From contig NC_052017.1 in the NCBI RefSeq assembly GCF_015832195.1, forward strand, positions 51,475,652 through 51,539,651: a DNA stretch of 64,000 bases, in the 5' to 3' direction. The DNA is from Motacilla alba alba (lineage: Eukaryota > Chordata > Aves > Passeriformes > Motacillidae). Made by a program: the position numbers and the translations under genes. Below are positions 12,201-24,200 of this stretch, piece after piece. Below the pieces are notes generated by a model, which did no database searches, was not told the DNA's origin, and was given only the letters and a program-made list of their open reading frames with translations. How positions within the stretch are numbered: the stretch's first letter is position 1; each line of letters starts with the position of its first letter.

Positions 12201-15200
12201 ATCAAATGGGAAGTCACTTCGTGCATATAATAGATGAGAATTGTATAATTAGTCTTCAGTGATCTCTTTGTGTAGTGGATTGATGCCGACTGAATGCAGG
12301 GCACCCACAAAGCCTCTCTCTCACTCCCCTCCAGAGCTGGACAGGGAAGAGAAAAATATAACAAAGGCTTCATGGGTTGAGATAAGGAGAGAGAGAGATC
12401 ACTCACTGAATGCCATCATGGGAAAACAGTCTAGAATTAAAGATATTAATTGAATTTATTTCTAACAAAATCAGAGCAGGATAGTGGGAAGTAAAATAAC
12501 CTTTAAAACACTTTCTTCCCACTTCTCCGTTCTTCCCAGCTCTACATCCTCCCCTAGCAGCACAGAGAGACAGGGAATGGTGGTTTTGGTCAGTTCATCA
12601 CCAATGGTTTCACCTGCTGCTCAGGGGGAAGAGTCATTCCCCTGCTCCCCCACGGGGGTCCCTCCTACAAGAGGCAGTTCTCCATGAACTTCTCCAGTGT
12701 GAGTCCATCTTACAAGCAACAGCTCCCTGCAAACCTGCAGCATGGGTCACTCCTCCATGGGGTGACCTCCTTCAAGCACAAGCTGCTCCAGTGTGGGCTC
12801 CTCTCTCCTCAGGGGTCACAGCCTCCTTCCAACAGGTCACAGCCTCATCTTAGGCATCTGCCTGCTTTGGCGTGCTCCATAAGTCTTCTTCATGGGCTGC
12901 AGATGGATCGCGGCATTCCCATGATTCTCCATGGGCTGCAGGGGTACAGCTGCCTCACTATGATCTGCACCACGGCCTGCAGAGGAATCTCGACGCCAGT
13001 GCCTGGAGCACCTCCTCCTTCTCCTTCTTAACTGACCTTGGTGTCTGCAGCGTTGTTCCTCTCACATGTTCTCACTCCAGTCTTCTCTGGCCACAATTAT
13101 AGCTGCACAATTACTTTTTTCCTTTTCTTCCTAAATCTGTTATTACAGAGGCATTACCACTATTTCTGATTTGCCCAGCCTTGACCAGTGGCACATCAGC
13201 CTTTGGAGCCACCAGGGATTCACTCTGCCAGACATGGAGGAAGCTTCCAGCAGTTTCTCACAGAATCCTGTAGCCCCCCACTACCAAGGCTTGGCTATGC
13301 AAACCCAATACAGTTTGCCAAGTGTTGAGGCCTGAGTCATGAATTTTCTTCTTCTTTTTGGAAATTGAGACTCTACCAGTGGGCTTCAGGCTGATAATTT
13401 ATATTTTTCCCACGATCCCATTGAAATGTCATCCAAATAGTGGCCCAGTGCCTTCACACTGCATAAGCTAGGACACTTGACTGACATGTTTTTATTACCA
13501 AAATATCTATTCACATTTGAGTTACTGGTTCAGAGGCACAAAAGAGAGAAATATGGTACTCTTAGAAAGAAAAGTAAGTGGAACTCTCTCTGTTTCATGT
13601 GTTTATTTCAGGTATTGCCCTCTTATATCTGCAACTATACCGCGTCACGAAAAACCAGAGCCACTTGCAGCGATCTCTTGATTACGTGAAGAGAATCCTT
13701 CGCAATCTGAATGGCAGGAGAGTTACTTTCCTCTGTGGTGACGCTGGGCCATTGGCAGTGGGTGCAGTGGTTTACCACAAGCTGAAAAACAGCAGTGAGT
13801 CTCAAGAATGTGTTGCCAAGTAAGTGGTTGATGGTGGGAAGTGTCATGCCCTTCATTTGTAGAGAGCATTGGTTCAGTTACTTTGCAAGTGAAATTTTAG
13901 AGGACAGGGTTAAAGAATGGACACTTTCTCTCCTGATAAGTTTTCAGTACAGGAATACAAAATAGGCTTTATCTTTAGTAAAGCTGGCTTGCACTTGATT
14001 CATATTTAGTTGGTTATCTTGAGTCCTCTATCGCTGTTAGGACAGGATGTCCTGGGCATATCTGTAGTGCACGCACGTTCTGATTTTGTCACATTGAAGT
14101 GACATTTAACAAAAGCCATGCTCTTGTCATCAGCAATATGTAGTGCTTGTGCAGTATGTGATGCTTTCTGTAAAGAGTGGGTCTTAATTGTAGATTCATT
14201 ACAAAACATGTGTGCTGCAAGATCTGGATGCAGGCAGACCAGAAACATGGTGTATTGGATTGATATGTAACAAAAATTTAATATAACAAAGAGGAGGTAT
14301 TTGCAGGAGCAGATTTGTAAAGGCAAAGAATTTAATTAGGTCAGAGCGTACGAAGGGTGGCCTGAAAAAATTCCAGTCCTTCTTCAAAGTAAGCTAAATG
14401 TAACAAATGTCTCAAGAAATCCCATTTAGATGTAGCTTCATTAGAGAGCTGACTGTGCCTTTGCTGGTACAGAGTTGATTGCTATCCCAGCAAGGGCTGG
14501 AAGCACTGGAATCCTGTGGGGTTTGCATTCAGCACCACAGTCCATCTGCTAGCTGTCCAGCAGCACACCTCAGGCTGGCAGAATTTGCAACGAGGCTTAT
14601 GTCCTCATCTCCATTCTAGTTTATGTTTGGAAATGTAATCAGTCTCTTTCTATTCTAGAATCCTAGTGTGATTAACCTCTGCTGCTGTTCCTGAATGAAT
14701 ATTTCAGTTTTGAAGTGAGTGTTAGGTTTGGGGTTTTTTGCTTTTACAACTGGTAGTAAGCTTGGGCATGTCATTTTGAATGCAGCTCAAAAAGCAGCAT
14801 TGCTTGCTGTAAGGCAAAAAGCATGAGTATAGTAAAATGAGATTAGCAGTAAATATTTTAGTGTTGCCTCTCCTTGAAAAGTAATTTCTGTGAGGAGTAG
14901 TGAAAAGGAGTTTAGTTTGATTATTTGTTTATGTTATAACTTTTTTGTTTACAAATATATACATGAGCACCAGCTGAGTGGTACATTATAGATGTCAAAA
15001 TGTAATCTGTGATTTCACTTTTAACTTTTTACCTTGTCCAGTTGTATGAGTTACGATAATAAAACTTAACAATAAAACTTAATCATGGACACTTTAGAAG
15101 AAAATAATTTAATTCTAAACCCAAAGCATAGTTCTGAGAAAGGAGATATAAAACTGGGGTTTTTTTAGTGGTTTTTCCCTAGTATTAAGCAGGGACAGCA

Positions 15201-18200
15201 TAAACACATGATTGAGGTCAGTGGTTTTGCTATGGCATGATATTAATGCTAACATTTCTCCTGAGAAATAATAGCTGGGGAAATCTGGGAATTGAATTTG
15301 GTCTTAATCCAGATTGTTGTTACCCCTCCCCCAGTTTAAAAATGTGATCATCACCATGGTTTCATCTAAATATCAATTTAATCAGAAAAGATAGGAAGAG
15401 ACAGGGAGGGAGTGGCCATAAAACAAATCTCTGATCCACCTCCGTGCTAATACAGACTGGTAGAGTATTAGCAGAGAGTCATTCTGGAGAAAATGAGAGT
15501 TACCATGGCCAGCACTTCTTGTTTCTTGGTTTTTTGCTGCTAAAGGCAAGCAAAACACTTGTGCATTGTAGCAGTGTCCTTTTCAAAAATGCAGTGCTAA
15601 GTGTTTGAGACAATGTGCTTTCTTAGGAGAGGGAATGACGAGTGGTGGTATTGGGATTTTTCGTGTGTTTGTTTTTTTCCCTCTTAAACATGTACAATTA
15701 AGTGTTCCTCACTTTGGTGAAATTCCCAGAGGCTGCAGGAGGTTTCTGTCTTTGCTGGGCTTCCCTTTCTCCTATCCTGCATCTGTTTCTGTCCGCACAG
15801 AATCCTGATAGCTGTGCTGATACTGACTTGGCTCTGGCTCAGAGTTTCCCATCTCCAAGATGGCAGGTGTGCAGAGCTCCAGCATGTGAACCCAGCAGCC
15901 AGCTGGACTGGGAGTGATTGAAGAGGGTTGATGGGGCTTCACCATTTGTTCAGCTTCCTGTTGGATTGATGGTTTGTACAATGCAGAGTGGTCTCTACAC
16001 AACATACTCTCTCTCCACATTCCTTGTCTGATGCAGGTTGTTGCAACTCCAAAGGACAGTCATCAGCACAGATTCCGAACTTCCAGACGAGCTGCTCTAT
16101 GGCAGAGCAGGTTATCTGTATGCCTTGCTGTACCTGAACACTGAAATCGGTCCAGACACTGTCCCACAGTCTGTTATCAAAGAGGTAAGGCACTTTTCTC
16201 TCTCCCGCATCACAGGATCACTGAGGTTGAACTGAGATCACTCTCATACATATTTCAAGCAATTTAAGAGAGGGATGCTGGAGAGAAGAGGGACCTAGGG
16301 CTGGAAACCCACTCTCATCTGTCCATCCAGTCTCTTCCCCCTTTCCCTGCTGTCCAGCTGGGGCTGGGACAGGGCAGTGTGGGTGGGTCTGTGTCCAGCC
16401 AAGGAAATAAGTTAATATGTAACTACTTTTGGCCACTTGAGACATTGTTACAAAAAAAATCTTAAGGCAGAAGTGTGGAAGTATTTTAAGAGAAAGGAAA
16501 TTTAGTGTGGGGAACATGCATGACTGTTTTGCAGATTCCAGAACCAGAGAAGTCAGGGCTGGAAAAAAGTAATTAGAAATATTGATAGATTAAATTTCTA
16601 CTCTTAAAATATAATTGAGTTCATCATTAAGGCAAATACCTTTTTCTCTCAGCACTGTAATTCAAATGAATTGAATATTGTTGCCCTATCACTGTATTGT
16701 GGCTTATTGTTTGTTGTGGGTTTAGTCATGTGTAGCAAGTCGTGCAGAAGCAAAACCCTCTGAATTGAAGTAAGCAACTCAGGGTGTGTTCTTTTTCTTA
16801 GGTAATAGATGCTATTATTGAGTCAGGGAAAAACTTCTCGAAGGAGGAGCGGAAAACAGACCGTTGTCCTCTGTTGTACCAGTGGCACAGGAAGCAGTAT
16901 GTTGGAGCAGCCCATGGGGTGGCTGGGATCTATTACATGCTCATGCAGGTAAGAGCATCTTCTGCTGGCTGGGGTGAAGTAGCAGTGATTTTTTTGATCA
17001 GAGGCATCTTATCTTCAGCTTTCATGCATGTGCAGTGTTGTGCTGGATCAGGGTCTCACAATGTGGAGTTAGACTGCAGCACAGAACTGTGCTGAAGTGC
17101 TGCCTTAGGGTTTGATAGCAGAAGAAAACTGTGACTAGGGTATGATCACGTTAGAATGAATTAACTCTTGAGCTGTGGTTCAGAGCACCAGCTTTTCAGG
17201 ATCTGGTTTCTTGTCCTCAGCAAAGACAGTGAAGTGCTTTCTCTCATCTTCATACATACTTCTTCTGGTGCCTGCAGTTCGAACAGCTAAAAATTCACTT
17301 ACTCACTATCCATCACTCTTCAATTTTTTGCTATTTTTAAATGATTGCACCACTGATGCCTCCTGTCCTCCATGCCCTTCCTCTCTTCTGTAGCGATTTT
17401 TTCTCCCCTTGCTGTCTTGGTGCTTTTGGAAGACTATCCTTAATCACATGTTAGTCTTCAGTATGCTTTTATTATTTAGATTTTTTTTTTCTTCCTTAGC
17501 TCCCCTATTTCTCACGCGACAGTCTGATGTACTTTAGTGTATTTATGACCCCTGCTTTCCTCTTTCTGTTTTCCTTAGTGAGATTCCTCTCTTCTGTAAA
17601 CCTCCTCTTTCCCATATTTAAATCAATTCCCCCCTGTCTTGAGATTTGCAATAGGATTATGATTATTTCTGTTCTACAGTCTGGGAAAAGAGCCTTAAGA
17701 TTCATTATAGAAGATTGCCATAGAGCTGCAAAACTTTATTGCACCTGTTTCTGGTTTTTGAAGGTGCCGCTACCAGCCTCTACATCTTTGTAAATATCAA
17801 TTTCCTTGCCAGCCCATGCAGAAGGAGTTTTCTTCAGGCAAATGGAGGGACTGTACATCCTCACAGTCTGCAGCTGTGTACAAATGTTCACTGCAGAAGT
17901 GATTGAGCTGGTATTTGGTGCTGCCACTGCTCAGCCATTCCTTGCTTCGAAAAAATGCTGCATTTCAGATTACCTTACACCATTTCCACCAGCAGTTCTG
18001 GTTAAATCAGCTGACTTTGCTATAGAAGTAGCTACTGCTCTGCTACCTGGGGTGTGTCTTAACCTTACTACACCCATTTTCTGCAGTGACTATCCCACTG
18101 GGGCCTCAGGCTGCTCTGATTTACCGTGCTCCTATCTTTACCTGCTGCTTTCTTCAACAAGGTTGTCCACCCTCTTCTGCTTCCTTCAGCTCCTTCAGCT

Positions 18201-21200
18201 TTCTGGCTTCTATTTTTCCTTCCCTGATAGTGCTAGATTTTCAGAGGAACATCTAGTCTTCTAAAGAAGGCTCTTTAAAGGCTTCATCCTTCATTTACTA
18301 ATTAAGGCCAGTAACAGAAGTCATTGCACAGTGCTTTTTGGTTTGAGCAGAAGATACTTTGTCTACATGTTAAAATCCTAGTTATTTTTCCTTTACATAT
18401 AATTGCTGCTTTTAAGAATTACCAGAAAACCATTGTTTATGCAGCATTAGATTACCATCTTGTCACTGTATGTTAAATATTGTGAGTCATGCAAAGTTGA
18501 GTCATCCACTGCAGAAGAAGATGGCATATCAGAGTCCCATCCTTTCCTCATCCCTCCCACGCCAAATGGGGTGAATTTTGCTGTATTTTCATCAAATAAT
18601 TCAAGAGATGGTTTGTTGAGTGGTTATTTGATAATAAAAAAATGGTATTTGAACCTTGCACCTGAGATATGAAGGTTACTGAGGGTAATCCCTGTACAAG
18701 GCTTATATCATAAAGTCACAGAATATGCTGAGTTGGAAAGGACACATCAAGATCATCAAGTCCAACTCCTGGCCCTGCACAGAACACCACAAGAGTCATA
18801 CTATGTTCCCAGAATGTTGTCCAAACACTTCTTAAACTGGAGAAAACATGTATTGCTGGAGTTATTTACAGGCTACTGGAAGAATAAGAGCTTAGCCTTG
18901 TTAAATAACTCATCTATGAGATAGAGGGGGAATTCTGAAGTGCTAGCTTGGAAGTCTCTACTCCAAGATCCTTCCACTCACCCTGAAGCAAAAGTGTCTG
19001 TTAGCATACCATTGCTCTTGGCCAGAAAGTCAGGACACACACCTGTAGGTTACTCTTTAGCTTTTTGAAGTAAGTGTGGGGAACCTCAGCAACTTGGGCA
19101 CAAAACTCACTTGTACACAAATATTCTTGGAAGCACAAGGTAAGGAGGTTTGTAAAGAGCTCTGCTCTTCTTGTATTTACATCCTAAGGATTTCTGAGCT
19201 GGGCTGGGCTTGCCTTGCGCAGCTCAAGACTGAAGGCATTTATTGCTGGTGCCCATCCTTTTTGCGTTCTTCTGCAAGATTGCCTTGTGAAATCAAGAGC
19301 CTCAAAGCAAACATTCCTGTGAAGCCTCCCTACCACAGAGGGAGGGTTCTGAGTGAGGGCTGAGTAGCTTTGGCGTGTTTTTCATGACAAGCTGCTCTGT
19401 ATTCAGGTGTACTTCTGATGAGCAGCATGAACATTCTGCTTTAGGGACCTGCTGCATAAAGTCTGGCAGAGGTCTTCTGGCTGCGGGGAAATAGAGGCTT
19501 CTCATTTCTTCAGGTTACTCAAAATATAGCTATTGAATGTTTTCATTCATTTGGCTGTCAGTCTTTGAATTCTAGGAGTGTGCTCACCTGTTGAATACAA
19601 ATGTGCTGGAGCTGGTGGGAAACAGTGGCATTTTATGACATTGAATCAATAATAAAGACAAGTTATTTAAAAAAATAAGCTCACTTATTAGTGAGTGAAA
19701 AAAATTAGCTCACTCACTGTTATAGGCTCCAGTGCCTGTGGTTGTTCCCACAGCTTGCAGAAATTCCAGAAATCATATAGATTGTGTAAAAATAGAGAGC
19801 TCTGCTGTTAAAATGGTGGAAAATGGGCTGGTAGTGGAGGGAATGCCAACCAAGAGCAACTGCAGACACAACAATTACTTGGCTTCTAAATTTTTAGTTA
19901 CAAGGAACATGCCGGATGATGGATGTATTCTCCATTTGACAAGGATGTAAATTAAACAAAAAAACTAGAAAGGAAATTCCTAAGAGCAATTGAAGGATGA
20001 TTTTGTAGTACAAAGGTGTTTAGATATTTGGTGAGGTAGCTATTGCTTCTGAAATTGGAAATGCAGATTTATAGCCCATAGCTTCAGGGACCTTTGTTTA
20101 TGATGGAAAACTTCAATCTTCATAAATCTCTTGCCAGGCATGCTGCTCTATACACTTTTCTTCATTTGTTGGGAAATAGTTATTTTTAAAACAAAATGTA
20201 TAACCCAATATGTTGGAAGTCTGTATTGTAAGCACCATGTGTACAAAACTGTCTTTTTCATGTAAGTGTTCTCCCTATTTTAAGTTACGAGTCGTCATAC
20301 TCTGCTCTCAGTTCTTCCATAATCTTTCTGTGTCACCTCCATTAAGACAGGTAACAACTTGGTGCCCCAATTTCTTTGTCTCTGCAATGACTGCAAAAAT
20401 GCTCTTAGCAAGGGTGTAATAAGCAGGCATTAATTAAATCTGTAGGATGTGATTCACAGTATTTGGATCAAGGGCACATATGTAGGATACTTGAAAACAG
20501 ATTGTAGAATTAAGTGTTGATACATAATTTGTTACTACTTCTGTTGATGTATTTAGTGATGTTTATTTTAATGTTTTCCTCAGCCCATTGCAAATGTGGA
20601 CCAGGAGACCCTGACAGAGCTGGTGAAACCAAGCATTGACTACGTGCGTCATAAAAAATTCCGATCTGGGAATTACCCATCGTCGCTGAGCAATGAGACT
20701 GACAGGCTGGTTCACTGGTGCCATGGTGCCCCTGGAGTCATCCACATGCTCATGCAAGCTTATAAGGTAAATCATTCTGTGTTCATAGATTTCACAGATT
20801 CACAGAATATTCTGGGTTGGAGGGGACCCACAATGATTATTGAGTCTAGCCCTTAAGAGAGTGGCCCAAGCAGGGACCAAACCCACACCCTTGGTGTAAT
20901 TAGCACCAAGCTCTTAGATATTTGTGTGTGTGTGTGTATATATATATATACCTCTATCTTTACAGAGAGACTTATATGCAAGCCTGTTTGTTTGCAAGAC
21001 TTTATATAGTATCTTTCTAGATCTAGGCTTTTGAACAAGAACCCCAAGCAAGACACCTAAAAATCTCAGAAAACTTACATTGATATGTTTTAAAGAGAAA
21101 ATAAGTGGGTAAGATTTCTTCTCAGGACACTAGCAGTTACTAAGCTTTCTTGGAAAAGAGACATAAAGAGTTTGGCATCAGAATCCTGGGTGTGAGAACT

Positions 21201-24200
21201 TTGACCTAAATTCTTTGAATCTTCATCCCAAGAGTTTTAACAATTATGTTGGTTTTCAAAAATAGGTTCATGTGCCTTGTCAAAGAATGTTTTCCATAAA
21301 TTACTCCTTTATTAAGATGTAACTCTTGAGAACTTAACATCAGAGCTAAGATCTCAGGCAGGGCATAAATAATACTGCTGAGCTACCACAAGCCTGCTGT
21401 TTGCCCTTCTCCAATTTTAACTAGGTTTGCTACCTGACTTTTTGTGTGCTTCTGATTTGCATGACATTTGAAAGTATGCCATTTAATTAAATTTATGCAA
21501 ATGGATTCTTGCTTTTGACAGCCCTCCTTGACAGATTCCCTGGTTGGCATCTGGGTGGGCTGATGAAAAGCAGGCCTGGTTTATGGAATAATTACTCATG
21601 CTGCTACCTGAAATGTGAACTTTAAATTTCTTACAGCATTGCTGCATGTAACGGCAGTTGCAGTTGCTTTTCTTTGGACTGTGGTAGGAGATTGACTTAA
21701 CACTTCTCCACTCTCTCCTTTTTTTATCAATGTGATGCTTTCCCCAGCACAAAATGTTTTGCAAGAGGTGAGAGGGATAGGACCCAGTTCTGATTAGCAG
21801 TCTCCTTTTTTGGCCTCTTTCTGTGTTTAAAGTGGTGAAACATATGTTTTTCTATTATTCTTTCTATTCTTCTTTTTGAAGCACTGAAAGAAAAAAATTG
21901 GCATGTGTTTTGCTGGCTATGCTTTCATACCAGGTACAGGACTTGTGATAACACACAGCAGTGTTTGTCCTGGAAATCAAGTGCTGTCGCCAGGCCTGAA
22001 TTCAAAATGTTACAGCTAAGCAGCTGGCAAACCCTGTTCAGAGAGAGGCACTTCCCGTATCAAGCTTGTGAATTTAAGAATCTTGCATGTTAGTTGCTTC
22101 TTTTATCTTACAAAATAGTTTGGCAGGGGGTACCATCTCTAAAGGACTAAGTCTACAGTAGTGCATCAGGTTTGTTTTGTTGGGGTTATTTTGGTAGGGG
22201 TTTTTGTTGTTGGTTTGGTGGTTTGTTTGTTTATCTGTAAAGTGACTTAGGCAAAGGTGAGCAACAAAGTGCCTTTATTAAGATGGAATTCTAGTATTAA
22301 TCAGCTAAATTACTTGCTTTTGTGTGCTTCTTTCTGCATGAGCCCTCGATGTTTAAAGTGCATTTCAGTTGCAATAAACTTTGCAAAAGTGTTCCTCTGC
22401 TCAAACTGACTACTGCTTCTGAGTATATACTATACAAATATTCCAGCACAAGTACTCATAAAGGCAATGTAGGGTTCCTGCTTGTATTTGTGACAGCGAA
22501 AAGAACCCTGTGCTATGCAAAGAGATATTCTTGTGCATTTTTGACATGGAATTGAAGGCAGGCAGTGAGTAACCAGGAAGAATTAGTCATGAAGACCAGA
22601 ACAGCAATTTAGGACCAGATTTGATACCCATTATTCTGTTTTACATTTCTTGGAGGCAGCATCACATTTCTGTATTTTCAAATTCTGGTTTGGGAATAGA
22701 AAATGAAGAAAAAAGGACCTCATAATCTTCAAATACATTGTAGATTTTAGAACCAAAGGCCCTGAACTTTAGTTTTTTTCTTTGGGGGTCCTGATTTTGG
22801 AAACAAAAATCAGAAAAGTTTTTTCTTTTACCCTGCAGGGAAAGGAGAAGCAGCTTACTAAGAAAAGAAAGAAAAGTCTATGAAGAATAGATTATTAAAA
22901 TTCAAAATAAATTTTATATGGAAAAACCCTACACAAACAGCAAAACATCTGTCAGGAGCAGCTTCCTTTTTGTTTTCATTAGTACTTCAGTTGATGTGTG
23001 TTTATGCTCTGTTTTTATTCCACAGACTTTTAAAGAGGATAAATACCTGAAAGATGCTATGGATTGCAGTGATGTCATCTGGCAGAGAGGTTTATTGAGA
23101 AAAGGGTATGGGATCTGCCATGGTACTGCTGGCAATGGCTACTCCTTCTTGTCTCTCTATAACCTAACTCAGGACAGAAAGTACCTCTACCGAGCTTGCA
23201 AGGTGAGCTCTGCAGCAGCCCAGCAAAATCACTGTTCCCTTTCACATCCCAGTGCCTGTGCAAGGGTAAACAGGGGTGGGAGTGGGCTGATGTGCACTGG
23301 GGCTGGCTGGGACATGGGGTGGGATAACAGGGCCCATCACTTGCTGCACTTCACTCACTTTGACTGGACGACTTCAACTGTGTAGGTGGGGCAAGCACTG
23401 TCTGAATAAGCAGAGTGAAACAGACAAATTATTTGTAAGAGGGAGGGACTAAATGTATTCAGAAGAAAATAAGAGCCTGAAAATTAGCCTGCCTGAACAA
23501 TAACAGACTGATGTTATGTGGTGCTAATTATTCCACTGAGACTTCCACTGCCCTCCTCAGGTCCTCAAGTTGTTTGTATTTGTATTTTGTAATTATTTGT
23601 TTTCAGACTAGTGCCTGTTTAGGGCTTTTAGAGCCCTGAACTGCAGTTATTAAATTGCTCACTTAAGAGTTTTTTATTAATACTAATTGCAGAGAAAGAC
23701 ACACTCAGAATTTTTCCACTGGAATTGTCCCAGTTCTACTCTCAGGTCTTGACTGTGCTATCACTAACTGAAGGAGAAGGCTTTCTCTGCCTATTTCCTT
23801 ACCTTGCAAGACCTTGGTTTGGTTTGTTGGATTTTTTTTCAGTTTTATTCACTGACATGAGGTTTCATATTATGTTCACAGCTTTTTAGCTGAAGCCTTT
23901 TACACAGTATTGCAAATTAAGTTTGATGAGTTGCTTCCTAGGTGCTTTTTAGTGAATATTGGCCATATGTAAAGTTACTGTATTCATCTCTGCAGTCAGC
24001 CTGTCCTCTCTCAGCAGAGCTTTAAAAATCTGCTGCTTGTCTCACATTTACCAAAGCATCATGCTGTGAGGACACCTGTAGACATACCTGCATCCTAGAG
24101 ATTGAAATAAAACCCTAGAATACTCCCACAGCAAATGTGTGACTTTGTTACACATGGAGTCACCCACTGCTGATGTGTGAGCCACAGCACCCTGCAGGCA

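Larger units (their letters stand above)
9260..13611 (+). other. LANCL2 intron 2
   Basis: 4.35 kb between GTGAGA and tttatttcag. More than a third is two antisense ERV solo LTRs; the remainder shows nothing recognisable. Confidence 0.9.
20767..23025 (+). other. LANCL2 intron 6
   Basis: 2.26 kb with CR1 and a microsatellite at its 5' end and a candidate regulatory element near 21480-21640. Confidence 0.9.

Noticed and set aside
12484..13102. Ser/Pro/Leu-rich open frames around 12.5-13.1 kb
   Set aside because: They fall entirely inside the solo LTR, whose G/C-rich tandem units often give false gene calls.
17806..18264. 152-codon open frame on + in LANCL2 intron 5
   Set aside because: Pyrimidine-rich, Cys/Leu/Ser-heavy composition, no domain, and no splice or homology support; typical chance frame.
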